Part shown: one piece after another, positions 23,574 to 32,237 of the stretch
Position numbering within the stretch: the stretch's first letter is position 1
Layout of the letters: the number at the start of each line of letters is the position of its first letter
Assembly (NCBI RefSeq): GCF_900105135.1
Contig: NZ_LT629741.1
Location: forward strand, 1,674,001 to 1,738,000
Direction of reading: 5' to 3'
DNA length: 64,000 bases
DNA from: Gramella sp. MAR_2010_147
GTDB taxonomy: Bacteria > Bacteroidota > Bacteroidia > Flavobacteriales > Flavobacteriaceae
Position numbers and translations under genes: made by a program
Notes under the pieces: model-generated
Seen by the model: only the letters and a program-made list of their open reading frames with translations
Told to the model about the DNA's origin: nothing
The model's database searches: none

Positions 23574-24012
23574 TGTGATTAGTTTAGAAATACTAAAATA
23601 GAGTTATTTATAAAATTATACGGTTAAACCTAAAAAATTTGATTAATCAAACGTTTTCAAATATTTCCCTATCTGTTCGCGCGTAAAAATTTACAAATAC
23701 TAGAAACCGAACGAATCGAACTACTTAAAAGAGCGTTATTACTTAACCTGTATTTAAAGAACCTGAAAAAACCTGAGATTATAATTTGTCAAAACTTGAC
23801 TTTGAAACTTAACAAAACTTCACTTTTCACCTCTGGATATTAAGAATCATATTTATAAAAATTAGTTAGGCTAGGCAAAAAAACTATTACAAATGAGATT
23901 ATTTAGAACAATTAAGTATTTAAAAATATTTTAATCTTCAAAATTAAAATTTCCATTATCCCTTATGCAAAAGTCATTTTCTTAATGTATTTTAAAAGTA
24001 AAATTCATTATT
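23574..24012. other. 439-base AT-rich gap with GCGCG sites
   Basis: No open frame of meaningful length. It contains TATCTGTTCGCGCGT at 23670-23684, nearly repeated at 25511-25525, and CGAATCGAACTACTTA at about 23713, a diverged form of which occurs near 25415. It could be regulatory DNA or part of an origin. Confidence 0.45.
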
Positions 24013-24207
24013 ATGGATGCAAAACAAAAATACAGAATCAAAGATGTAGAAAGGTTATCGATGATTTTAAAGGTTAATCAAGATGAAGCCTTTGAAATGT
24101 GGGAAAACTTTAGCAGTAAAAATGGCGGTGCAGATTGGTTATTATTACCTAAAGAGGATCTGGAAATAATAAATTGGTTAAAAGACTCAAGATTTGATAA
24201 AGGATAA
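24013..24207 (+). CDS. Small hypothetical protein, first gene of the SRAP operon
   Basis: A 64-residue soluble protein (MDAKQKYRIKDVERLSMILK...) with a helical layout and a short acidic-aromatic middle (EAFEMWENFSSKNGGADWLLLPKED). No family is recognised. Its 3' end overlaps the next gene by 14 bases, and that gene runs to within five bases of the SRAP gene, so the three form one tightly packed operon. A role linked to DNA damage or SRAP function is suggested only by this arrangement. Confidence 0.62.
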   Translation: MDAKQKYRIKDVERLSMILKVNQDEAFEMWENFSSKNGGADWLLLPKEDLEIINWLKDSRFDKG

Positions 24208-24559
24208 AATTTATATCGGAGAAGAAATAAAAGAACACATTCCTAAAAGAGCAATTGAAAATTTAATCATTGCCTTTAAAGATCTTAACCTATCCTATGA
24301 AAATGATATAAAACATTGCAGGATGGAGGTTACGCCTAAAGGAACATGTTGGATAACCGATACAAGAAGTAAAACGAACTTTTATAAAGGAAAACTAATT
24401 GGCACCTTTAAAACTGATGGGGCAGGTTTTTATTTTTCTAAAATTGAAAGAAATATCGAACTAGCAAAGAAAAGAAAAAAGATTCGGTCAGATTTTTTTA
24501 AAATTCCTAGGAAAGCAGGAGAACTATATGAATTAGATAGACTACTATCTGAAATTTAA
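24194..24559 (+). CDS. Hypothetical protein, second gene of the SRAP operon
   Basis: A 121-residue basic protein beginning at a TTG (24194) inside the end of the previous gene. It shows KEHIPKRAIENLIIAFKDLN, then beta-like HCRMEVTPKGTCWITD, and a Lys-rich tail (IELAKKRKKIRSDFFKIPRK) that could bind nucleic acid. There is no signal peptide or membrane helix, and no known family comes to mind. Tight coupling on both sides argues that it works with the SRAP protein; whether on DNA or protein is not visible. Confidence 0.65.
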   Translation: MIKDKIYIGEEIKEHIPKRAIENLIIAFKDLNLSYENDIKHCRMEVTPKGTCWITDTRSKTNFYKGKLIGTFKTDGAGFYFSKIERNIELAKKRKKIRSDFFKIPRKAGELYELDRLLSEI

Positions 24560-24564
24560 TTATC

Positions 24565-25302
24565 ATGTGCTACCAGAAATCACTTAATCAATTTCAAGAT
24601 AATTTAACTAGATATATGGATAAACCTCCATACATCAATACCCATTTTGAGGCATATAACATGAATGATGGTTTTACACATGATAATATATATATTATTC
24701 CTATGGAAGAACCTGGAAATTGGTTTTCGGCATCTTGGGGATTAGTACCTGATTGGTTTAGAGGGGAAAGAGAAGAATTCTATAATAACAGAAAATACAA
24801 TACTCTGAATGCAAGAGATGATAAAGTTTATGAATCAAACTCCTACAGAAATGCTATTAAAGAAAGAAGGTGTTTAATATTTTGTGATGGATTTTTTGAA
24901 CCTCATCATTATAATAGTGAATCTCAACCCTACTTCTGTTATTTGAATGAGAGTGACAATTATAAAAATAGATCAATTTTTATGTTTGCTGGTATTTACT
25001 CTAAGGACAATAATGATAATTATTCTGCAAGTTTAATAACTACAGATGCAAACCTATTATTCGAAAAAATTCATAATAAGGCAAAAAGAATGCCTTTAGT
25101 TTTAGACAGGAAATATGAAAATGATTGGATAAACCAAAATCAAAGTGATTCAATTATCAAGGGGATAATGCAAGAAGGATTTACACAAAAAACTTTTACA
25201 GGTCATCCGGTAATGAATTATCGGAAAAAAGTAAATCAAGAAAAGAAATATACTGATGAAGTTATTGAACCTGTTGAACCTATAGAAGCCGGATTAATTT
25301 AG
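24565..25302 (+). CDS. SOS-response-associated peptidase (SRAP, YedK/HMCES-like)
   Basis: A 245-residue SRAP (DUF159) protein. The catalytic Cys2 directly follows Met1 (MCYQKS), as required because Met removal exposes the thiol that crosslinks to abasic sites in single-stranded DNA. NTLNARDDKV holds the conserved Asn, CDGFFEPHHY the conserved Glu, and IHNKAKRMPLVL the conserved His and RMP block. The family shields abasic sites during replication. On a mobile element it would protect single-stranded DNA during replication or transfer, or counter host damage. Last gene of a three-gene operon. Confidence 0.9.
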   Translation: MCYQKSLNQFQDNLTRYMDKPPYINTHFEAYNMNDGFTHDNIYIIPMEEPGNWFSASWGLVPDWFRGEREEFYNNRKYNTLNARDDKVYESNSYRNAIKERRCLIFCDGFFEPHHYNSESQPYFCYLNESDNYKNRSIFMFAGIYSKDNNDNYSASLITTDANLLFEKIHNKAKRMPLVLDRKYENDWINQNQSDSIIKGIMQEGFTQKTFTGHPVMNYRKKVNQEKKYTDEVIEPVEPIEAGLI

Positions 25303-25571
25303 AAATATGAAACATTTTTTACCTATTTCGATATTTCTAATCTGTTTTAATTCCTAACCTCAAATTATACAATTTAGACAGTAAAAAAAGATTTTCCGAC
25401 CATTACGCGCGTATACGATTAGAACTATTTAGAGTTAATTAAGACAAAGTAAGGTTTTATGGAGGTCACTACGCGCGTGCAAGAAAACTAACATCTAAAA
25501 ACTTCATTGGTATCTGTTCGCGTGTTATAGCAACTTATCTAACATTATTATCGTTGAAATTCTCTTTTCAA
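25303..25571. other. Gap with three GCGCG-type sites
   Basis: TTACGCGCGTA (25403-25413), ACGCGCGTGC (25471-25480) and TATCTGTTCGCGTGT (25511-25525) stand out in an AT-rich background between two convergent operons. No gene or clear terminator stem is visible. Confidence 0.45.
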
Positions 25572-26561
25572 CTATTGGATAAGTATATAAATTACTACTG
25601 AAATTGAAACAGACAATAGTATTAGACCAAAGCGAGCGTATTGCATTGCCTTATCAGTTTTATCCTCTGAAAATAGTGTATTTATAAACGTACTTAAGAA
25701 TATCCAGTCGAAAATAGTCAAGGCTCGACCTAAAATTTTCATTGATACACTCTCCCCTACGAACAATCTAAATGGATCAAAGAATAATACGATCAAAAAG
25801 AAGAATGCAAATAATGGAAAGAAAGCAACTTTATTCTTATTTGGCTCCAGCGGATAGAACTTCAAATTAATATTAACAATTCGCTCGTTCTGAAAAATCA
25901 TTAAATCACCTGGAATTTCCACAAACTTTTTGCGGGATTCACTATACCTTTGTACACTGGTTAAATAAACATTTTCAAGGTCTCCAGTATTGCGATTAAT
26001 AGTATGTTGCCTTAGAAATCCTTTGTACAAATTTGTAGTCGCATCACTAGTCTGAATGAGAATATCAGCAACGGTCAAACCAACCTTTTTTATTTCAATA
26101 TCCTTAAAATCTTTAAATCCAGAAATTTCGCCTCGAAAATAATAGTGCCAATGATTTTTAAATCTAAGTATTGAAATCTTCCTATCTAATTTCCCTATAC
26201 GCACAATATGATATAAGATTTGCGCTAAGCAAGCCGCATAAAACACCATAATACCCAAATACAAACCATTCAATTTCAAATTCTCAAGATCGAATAAGGT
26301 TTTTGGTAAAGTATTACTGGATAGTGCAGTGTAAACATCATTTACATTCTCAGGTTCAATTTTTATAATTGCCAATGAAAAAGTTAGAAACGTAAATAGT
26401 TGGATTAGCAATCCAGGAATTAATGCTGAGGTTACTGAGGTTATCCAATTCGAACTATTAAACTGTTTGGAAAATTCACCAACATAGTAGAATCTTCTAA
26501 ATACAATTCCAGGGAAAACGACTAGTAAAAAAAGAAAAATGGAATTTAAGGCTAAATTCAT
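25572..26561 (-). CDS. Multi-pass membrane protein of unknown function (element cargo)
   Basis: A 329-residue inner-membrane protein. Helices are seen at about residues 5-25 (FLFLLVVFPGIVF), 42-67, 100-122, 246-266 and 307-328, with a soluble middle of about 120 residues between the third and fourth. The FPGIVFRRFYYVGEFSKQF start is distinctive; I cannot tie it firmly to a named family (a DUF6338-like relation is possible). It lies four bases after the 90-residue gene and faces attR, the usual place for accessory cargo. A defence or immunity role is an inference from that position and from the soluble-partner plus membrane-effector layout. Confidence 0.7.
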   Translation of the reverse strand: MNLALNSIFLFLLVVFPGIVFRRFYYVGEFSKQFNSSNWITSVTSALIPGLLIQLFTFLTFSLAIIKIEPENVNDVYTALSSNTLPKTLFDLENLKLNGLYLGIMVFYAACLAQILYHIVRIGKLDRKISILRFKNHWHYYFRGEISGFKDFKDIEIKKVGLTVADILIQTSDATTNLYKGFLRQHTINRNTGDLENVYLTSVQRYSESRKKFVEIPGDLMIFQNERIVNINLKFYPLEPNKNKVAFFPLFAFFFLIVLFFDPFRLFVGESVSMKILGRALTIFDWIFLSTFINTLFSEDKTDKAMQYARFGLILLSVSISVVIYILIQ

Positions 26562-26565
26562 AAAC

Positions 26566-26838
26566 CTATTGAGGAACTAATTCATTTTCCTTTTCATCAA
26601 ATTCAAGATTTTTTCCGTGAAGTATAATTGAAAAGTCTTTATCCTTTTTAATTTGATCCATTAAGATTTTCTTTTTTGCAGGATCTGATAAAACAACCTT
26701 AACTATGTCTCGATCAATTAATGAAGTATCTCTTCCAAACATATCTTCAAGATTTGAAGAAACCATATTTGAAATAATATTAACCACTCTTTTGAGTGAT
26801 TTCATCTTACTACTAAGAATTATTGATTCGACACTCAT
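26566..26838 (-). CDS. Small soluble partner of the membrane protein
   Basis: A 90-residue protein of charged helices (SKMKSLKRVVNIISNMVSSN, then DRDIVKVVLSDPAKKKILMDQIKKDKDF) with an acidic end. No signal peptide or membrane helix, and no recognised family. It is the first gene of a two-gene minus-strand operon, four bases before the membrane protein, so the two are likely translated together and may interact. It begins 89 bases inside the right GCGTACAA repeat. Confidence 0.65.
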   Translation of the reverse strand: MSVESIILSSKMKSLKRVVNIISNMVSSNLEDMFGRDTSLIDRDIVKVVLSDPAKKKILMDQIKKDKDFSIILHGKNLEFDEKENELVPQ

Positions 26839-26926
26839 TATTTAATACTTTAAATAAAGGTACAAATTAAAAAATAAATCTATTATAATATCAATTTGAG
26901 GTATTAAATAACTTAAAATTATCTTT

Positions 26927-26947
26927 TGCGTACAAATGAGCGTACAA
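26927..26947 (+). repeat. Right copy of the tandem GCGTACAA repeat
   Basis: These 21 bases are identical to 18031-18051, in the same orientation, 57 bases inside attR. Likely an integrase or excisionase arm site. Confidence 0.65.
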
Positions 26948-26969
26948 ATAAAAGTATTTAAAAACAAAA

Positions 26970-27000
26970 AACCCTCAATAACAGTTAGTTAAAGAGGGTT
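26970..27000 (-). terminator. Terminator of tRNA-Leu supplied by the element
   Basis: On the minus strand AACCCTC and GAGGGTT pair and are followed by a T-run. It ends four bases from the tRNA 3' end and lies inside the element boundary, replacing the stranded host hairpin at 17844-17871. Confidence 0.75.
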
Positions 27001-27003
27001 TCA

Positions 27004-27024
27004 GTACTCGGGACGGGACTTGAA
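27004..27024 (+). repeat. attR: tRNA-Leu 3' end
   Basis: The right copy of the 21-bp attachment core lies within the 3' part of the intact tRNA-Leu and extends one base past it. Because it matches attL exactly, the tRNA remains functional after integration. Confidence 0.9.
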
Positions 27025-27089
27025 CCCGTACGGCCATAATGGCCATTGGATTTTAAGTCCAACGTGTCTACCAATTCCACCACCCGAGC
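27005..27089 (-). tRNA. tRNA-Leu (TAA anticodon)
   Basis: An 85-base type II tRNA. On the minus strand it has acceptor GCTCGGG pairing with CCCGAGT (a G-U first pair), D-arm GTGGAATTGGTAGACAC, anticodon stem TTGGA/TCCAA with loop CTTAAAA (anticodon TAA), a long variable arm (TGGCCATTATGGCC) and T-arm ACGGG-TTCAAGT-CCCGT. CCA is not encoded. It is the integration target of the element to its left and follows tRNA-Gly by 14 bases. Confidence 0.95.
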
Positions 27090-27103
27090 GGAATATATAA
27101 ATG

Positions 27104-27176
27104 AGCGAAAAACGGGATTCGAACCCGCGACCTCCACCTTGGCAAGGTGGCGCTCTACCAACTGAGCTATTTTCGC
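27104..27176 (-). tRNA. tRNA-Gly (GCC anticodon)
   Basis: A 73-base tRNA. On the minus strand it has acceptor GCGAAAA/TTTTCGC, D-arm with GCTCAGTTGGTAGAGC, anticodon stem CCACC/GGTGG with loop TTGCCAA (anticodon GCC), and T-arm CGGGTTCGAATCCCG; discriminator T, and CCA not encoded. It lies upstream of tRNA-Leu and is probably in the same transcript. Confidence 0.95.
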
Positions 27177-27487
27177 GATTTTTAAGAACAAACAATATTG
27201 GCGACGCCTTTATTGCGGAGGCAAATTTAAGACAAATCTTATAACAGCAAAGAATTTTTTCAGAAAAAAGTCAGGCTGATTTTGATAAATTAGTACACGC
27301 TTTGCTTAGTCATTAATAATGAGCACGAAACGTGCGCAATTAGGTTGAATTAAAAGATACAGAAACAAGTTGTTAATACTTGTTTATTGGTGATTGTTGA
27401 GATTTTTCCTTGTATTCGGAATGACTTCCTCAGCATGAGATCCTGAAACCAGTTCAGGATGACAACTATAATTTTACTGATGATAGA
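27177..27487. repeat. Gap with REP-like repeat, copy 2
   Basis: This gap between tRNA-Gly and mutS has no gene. Near 27438-27466 it holds ATCCTGAAACCAGTTCAGGAT, the REP-like core on the opposite strand. Near 27400-27432 it has a second motif (GAGATTTTTCCTTGTATTCG, then GAATGAC) that recurs in the gap after the AsmA gene. Confidence 0.6.
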
Positions 27488-30103
27488 TCATTGTTTATTG
27501 TTCTTTCCTAGCATTCGCTTGATCTCATTCAGTTTCATTAAAGCTTCCACGGGAGTTAAGGTATCAATATCAATTCCCAGTAATTCCTGTTTCAGATCTT
27601 CCAGTAAGGGATCATCCAGATTAAAGAAACTTAATTGCATCTCATCTTCAGCAGATTTTTTTAATACTGCTCCGGAATCTTCCATAGAATGGGAAGCTTC
27701 TAGTTTTGCCAGGATCTTATTAGCCCTGTGCAAAACCATCTGTGGCATTCCGGCCATCTTTGCTACATGAATACCAAAACTATGCTCGCTACCACCCGGT
27801 ACCAGTTTCCGAAGAAACAGTACATTATCCTTTAGCTCCTTTACTGAAACATTAAAATTTTTGATCCTGTCAAAAGTTTCACACATTTCATTTAACTCAT
27901 GATAGTGCGTGGCAAATAATGTTTTTGGTTTTGCAGGATGCTCATGTAGATATTCGCTAATTGCCCAGGCTATGGAAATTCCATCATAAGTACTGGTTCC
28001 ACGACCAATTTCATCTAAAAGTACCAGACTTCTATCTGAAATATTATTCAGGATGCTGGCAGTTTCATTCATCTCTACCATAAAAGTAGATTCACCCATA
28101 GAAATATTATCGCTGGCTCCTACCCTGGTAAAAATTTTATCTACAAGGCCAATTTCAGCAGATCTTGCAGGAACAAAACTTCCCATTTGTGCCATTAACA
28201 CAATAAGTGCCGTTTGTCTTAAGATCGCTGATTTACCACTCATATTAGGCCCGGTGATCATAATTACTTGTTGCTCTTCCCTATCCAGATGAAGATTATT
28301 GGTCACATAAACTTCTCCCGCGGGCAATTGCTTTTCGATCACAGGATGCCTGCCATCTTCGATATCCATTCCATACGAATCGGTGATCTCAGGTTTAGAA
28401 TAATTTTCAATCTGGGCTTGCTGAGCAAAAGAACATAGACAATCCAGCCTGGCGATTAATCTCGCATTCTGCTGAACAGGATCTATATACTCCGCCATCC
28501 ACGCGATCAGCTTTCCAAATATCTCCTGCTCCAATTGCTGGATCTTTTCTTCGGCCCCAAGGATCTTGGATTCATACTCTTTTAGTTCCTCAGTAATATA
28601 CCTTTCAGCATTAACTAGGGTTTGCTTACGCGTCCATTCTGCAGGAACCTTATCTTTATGAGTATTACGCACTTCTATATAATACCCATAAACATTATTG
28701 TTCCCGATCTTGAGCGAAGAAATTCCCGTGGTTTCAGTCTCCCTTTTTATCATATTGTCCAGATAATCTTTCCCGGAAAAAGCGATGTCTCTAAGTTCAT
28801 CAAGTTCTTTTGAAAAACCTTTGGCGATCACATTTCCCTTCTGAATATTTACCGGTGCTTCCTCGCTGATACTTTCTGAAATCTTTTCCCGAAGCAGATC
28901 ACAGGAATGTAAATTATCACCAATGATCCTCAGCGCTTCATTGTCAGATTTCAAGGCCAGTTCTTTTACCGGCACAATTGCATTCATTGAATTTTTAAGC
29001 TGATTCACTTCCCGCGGACTAATTCTTTGGGTCGCTACCTTTGAAATTAGCCTCTCAAGATCGCTAATTTCACGTATCTGATCCTGAATATTCGCTAAAG
29101 TTTCCGGGTTCCTGATAAGAAAGTCAACCACCTGAAGCCTTTTTTCTATCATTTCAGCATCTTTGAGCGGCAAGGCTAACCAACGTTTTAGTAGTCGCCC
29201 CCCCATGGGAGAAATCGTCTTATCAATAACATCTAAAAGGGTCACGGCATTGGCCGAAGTTGAATGATATAATTCCAGGTTTCTGATGGTAAAGCGATCC
29301 ATCCAGACATACTGTTCCTCAGCGATCCGATTGATTGATGTAATATGTTGCAAACGGTGATGCCTGGTTTCAGCCAGATAATAAAGTACCGCGCCCGAAG
29401 CGATAATACCTTCTTCCAGATGATCTATCCCAAAACCTTTAAGAGACTTTGTATTAAAATGGCCGTTTAAGGTTTCTTCAGCATAATCGGTTTTAAAGAT
29501 CCAGTCATCGAGGTAGAAACAATGCAGATCTTTACCGAAATTATCATTAAAATCCTTCTTGTATTTTTTTTGAACCAGGATCTCACTGGGTCCGAAATTC
29601 TGAAGAAGCTTATCTATATACTCCCTGTTTCCCTGGGCACATAAAAATTCACCAGTAGAAACGTCTAAAAAGGAAACTCCTAAATTCTTTTTTCCGAAGT
29701 GAACAGCGCAGAGAAAATTATTCGATTTACTATTCAGGATATCATCATTCATGGCCACACCAGGCGTCACCAGTTCAGTCACTCCACGTTTTACGATGGT
29801 CTTGGTCATTTTAGGATCTTCCAGCTGATCACAGATGGCAACCCTTTGACCCGCTTTCACCAGTTTTGGCAAATAAGTATTTAATGAATGATGCGGAAAT
29901 CCTGCCAGTTCCATCTTCTCCCCTCCATTATTACGATTGGTTAGAACGATATTCAGGATTCTGGCGGCTTTAACGGCATCTTCTCCAAAAGTTTCATAAA
30001 AATCCCCTACTCTGAATAACAATAAAGCATCAGGGTATTTCAGCTTGATGCTATTGTACTGTTTCATTAAGGGAGTTACTTTCTGAGTCTTATTAGCTGC
30101 CAA
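27488..30103 (-). CDS. mutS: DNA mismatch repair protein MutS
   Basis: An 871-residue MutS. The mismatch-reading N-terminus is seen in [31 protein letters not shown], with the Phe-x-Glu wedge (DFYETF). Walker A is [13 protein letters not shown] and Walker B with the signature is [15 protein letters not shown], followed by FATHYHELN. Binds base mismatches as a dimer and recruits MutL. The length and order match MutS1 and not the short MutS2. Transcribed toward the tRNAs; no partner gene nearby. Confidence 0.96.
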   Translation of the reverse strand: MAANKTQKVTPLMKQYNSIKLKYPDALLLFRVGDFYETFGEDAVKAARILNIVLTNRNNGGEKMELAGFPHHSLNTYLPKLVKAGQRVAICDQLEDPKMTKTIVKRGVTELVTPGVAMNDDILNSKSNNFLCAVHFGKKNLGVSFLDVSTGEFLCAQGNREYIDKLLQNFGPSEILVQKKYKKDFNDNFGKDLHCFYLDDWIFKTDYAEETLNGHFNTKSLKGFGIDHLEEGIIASGAVLYYLAETRHHRLQHITSINRIAEEQYVWMDRFTIRNLELYHSTSANAVTLLDVIDKTISPMGGRLLKRWLALPLKDAEMIEKRLQVVDFLIRNPETLANIQDQIREISDLERLISKVATQRISPREVNQLKNSMNAIVPVKELALKSDNEALRIIGDNLHSCDLLREKISESISEEAPVNIQKGNVIAKGFSKELDELRDIAFSGKDYLDNMIKRETETTGISSLKIGNNNVYGYYIEVRNTHKDKVPAEWTRKQTLVNAERYITEELKEYESKILGAEEKIQQLEQEIFGKLIAWMAEYIDPVQQNARLIARLDCLCSFAQQAQIENYSKPEITDSYGMDIEDGRHPVIEKQLPAGEVYVTNNLHLDREEQQVIMITGPNMSGKSAILRQTALIVLMAQMGSFVPARSAEIGLVDKIFTRVGASDNISMGESTFMVEMNETASILNNISDRSLVLLDEIGRGTSTYDGISIAWAISEYLHEHPAKPKTLFATHYHELNEMCETFDRIKNFNVSVKELKDNVLFLRKLVPGGSEHSFGIHVAKMAGMPQMVLHRANKILAKLEASHSMEDSGAVLKKSAEDEMQLSFFNLDDPLLEDLKQELLGIDIDTLTPVEALMKLNEIKRMLGKNNKQ

Positions 30104-30207
30104 TTTCAGGGAATTTTATTGCTCGCTAAAGTAAGAAATCTATCGCGTTCTTCTGAAATGATGAAATTGCAATTTTCTCACAAGTTATAAAGAAGTGATT
30201 CTTGCTG

Positions 30208-32040
30208 TTATTGATAACCCGCAGCCTGAAGATTAAAAAGTTCGGCATAAAGCTTATCATTCTCCATGAGCTCATGATGCGTTCCAATTTCAAGTACCGC
30301 GCCGTCCTTCAAAACCATAATCCTGTCAGCAATTCTTACGGTGCTGAATCTATGGGAAATGATTACCGCGGTCTTGCCTTCGGTAAGTTGAATAAACCTT
30401 TGAAAAGCCTCGGTTTCTGCACGTGCATCTAAAGCCGAAGTTGGTTCATCAAGGATCAAAACCTCAGCATCTTTCATATAAGCCCTGGCGATGGCGATCT
30501 TTTGCCACTGGCCTCCGGAAAGATCTTTTCCATGTTTGAATCGTTTTCCTAAAGGCTGACTGTAGCCTAAAGGAAGGTCTAAAACTACTTCACGCGCCAG
30601 GCTTTTTTCAGCAGCTTTGTCAATCCTATCCTGATTTTCGATCTGCCCGATCTCACCCATGGCAATATTCTCCCGGAGCGTTAATTCAAACTTTACAAAA
30701 TCCTGAAATATCACTCCAAAATACTGCCTGTAAGCTGCCTGATCATAGTTGGTAATTGGGATCCCGTCAAGAAGAATTTCCCCTTCGGTGGGCTCATAGA
30801 ATTGAAGCAGTAATTTTATAAGAGTAGTTTTACCAGCTCCATTTTCTCCTACAAATGCCAGCTTCTCTCCTGCTTTCAATTCAAAATTGATATTTCTCAC
30901 CACCCATTTTTCAGATTTGGGATATTTAAAGCCAACGTTCTTAAATTCAAATCCCATTTTAATATTCGCTGGAAGATCAAGCTTCCCATCTGAAACACTT
31001 TCGGTATAAGTAAGATCGAGAAATTCAAAGTAATCCTGAAGATACAGGGCGCTTTCAGTAATTGCCGTGAAGCGAGTAAAAAAACCTTGGAGTTTAGACC
31101 TCAATTTATTAAAGGATCCGGAAAGAAAAGTAAGATCTCCCAGGCTGAAGACCCCGGCAACCGTTCTAAAAATTATAAAGATATAGGCGCCGTAATAAGC
31201 AGCCGTACCAATAACATTAAACATAGAACCCCATCCTGCCCGTTGCTTCGCCAGTTTTTTACTTTGTAAATAATATTTATCTGAAAGTCCTTTAAACCTG
31301 TCTGCCAGATAGTTTGATAACCCGAATAATTTCACCTCTTTGGCCGTAACATCACTCGCACCGGCATACCTTAGATAATCGAGTTCCCTGCGTTCCTGCG
31401 TCCAGCTTCTCGCCAAAGAATAACTGGTTCCACTAAATTTGATCTCGTTAATAATTGTGGGAATAATAGAAACAACCAAAAGGATGATCAACCAGGGTTC
31501 AAAAGTCACCACCCCAACAAGCAGGGAAATAATCACGATCACATCTTCTCCCTGGGTAAGAATATTAGACATTAAACCCACTCTACCGGTAGTTTGCTGC
31601 CTGGCTCTTTCCAGCTTGTCGTAAAATTCAGAATCTTCCAGCTGATCCAGGTTTAATTCCGAAGTCTTTTTAATGATCTTTACAGAGGTATCTATTGCGT
31701 ATTGATCACCCAGTAGTGCATCACTAAGACTAATTCCCCTACTTAGAAGATCTGAAATGATCGCAAGACCAAATTCTGCAGCAACCAGCAACCACAATGT
31801 ATCCAGTTCTTTTTTATCTGCCGTGATCTGGATCACAACTTCATCGATGATCAATTTTCCCAGCCAGAGCATGATCACTGGAAGTACGGCATTCATAATA
31901 CGTCCGCTAACATTCGCGAAAAATAGAAATGGATTGACGCTTCGTATTTCTTTAAAGAATCTTGGAACAAATTGTAAAGAAGAAAAACTCTCCCTAAAAT
32001 TAATATTATTGGTCTCGAATGATTTTTTTGGTCTGGGCAA
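30208..32040 (-). CDS. ABC exporter, fused permease and ATPase
   Basis: A 610-residue half-transporter of the type IV exporter fold. A membrane region with about six helices (residues 35-330) precedes the nucleotide-binding domain, with Walker A GENGAGKTTLIKLL, signature LSGGQWQKIAIARAY, Walker B VLILDEPTSALDARAE and the H-loop ISHRFSTVRIADR. The tail GTHHELMENDKLYAELFNLQAAGY is typical of lipid, peptide or drug exporters. It would act as a homodimer in the inner membrane. Substrate unknown; stands alone. Confidence 0.92.
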   Translation of the reverse strand: MPRPKKSFETNNINFRESFSSLQFVPRFFKEIRSVNPFLFFANVSGRIMNAVLPVIMLWLGKLIIDEVVIQITADKKELDTLWLLVAAEFGLAIISDLLSRGISLSDALLGDQYAIDTSVKIIKKTSELNLDQLEDSEFYDKLERARQQTTGRVGLMSNILTQGEDVIVIISLLVGVVTFEPWLIILLVVSIIPTIINEIKFSGTSYSLARSWTQERRELDYLRYAGASDVTAKEVKLFGLSNYLADRFKGLSDKYYLQSKKLAKQRAGWGSMFNVIGTAAYYGAYIFIIFRTVAGVFSLGDLTFLSGSFNKLRSKLQGFFTRFTAITESALYLQDYFEFLDLTYTESVSDGKLDLPANIKMGFEFKNVGFKYPKSEKWVVRNINFELKAGEKLAFVGENGAGKTTLIKLLLQFYEPTEGEILLDGIPITNYDQAAYRQYFGVIFQDFVKFELTLRENIAMGEIGQIENQDRIDKAAEKSLAREVVLDLPLGYSQPLGKRFKHGKDLSGGQWQKIAIARAYMKDAEVLILDEPTSALDARAETEAFQRFIQLTEGKTAVIISHRFSTVRIADRIMVLKDGAVLEIGTHHELMENDKLYAELFNLQAAGYQ

Positions 32041-32237
32041 GCTCTATAAATTTAATTTTCACGCAATTTAAGTGATCTCTTAAAACTGGCTTTACGTGGG
32101 TCGCAAATTATAGCTCTACATTTCAGAACAAAAAGAAAGCATTTAATAGTAGTTTTTCAGAAATGGAAAAACGAAAAATGCTGGATCGTAACTAGGATCT
32201 CAAATTTCTTCTAAGATTTATTAAAACCGTCGATCGT

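Larger units (their letters stand above)
17877..27024 (+). mobile_element. Integrated element of about 9.1 kb in tRNA-Leu(TAA)
   Basis: Both ends carry the same 21 bases (17877-17897 and 27004-27024), equal to the last part of tRNA-Leu from the T-loop to the discriminator plus one base on. Between them are a tyrosine integrase reading inward from the left end, an excisionase-like HTH gene, a probable replication initiator, an SRAP operon, secreted proteins and a membrane-protein pair. The region is visibly more AT-rich than the flanks and lacks the REP-like palindromes of the chromosome. I see no relaxase, conjugation, capsid or terminase gene, so it is a small integrative plasmid-like element or a satellite rather than a full ICE or prophage. 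Confidence 0.9.

Noticed and set aside
24013..24559. A toxin-antitoxin pair
   Set aside because: Two small overlapping genes fit the size, but neither resembles a known toxin or antitoxin, and they lead into the SRAP gene.
17877..27024. The element as a prophage
   Set aside because: No capsid, portal, terminase, tail or lysis gene can be recognised in 9 kb.
26985..27195. Two minus-strand protein frames of 64-68 residues over the tRNA genes
   Set aside because: They are the well-known false frames read through tRNA-Gly and tRNA-Leu; the tRNA folds explain the sequence.
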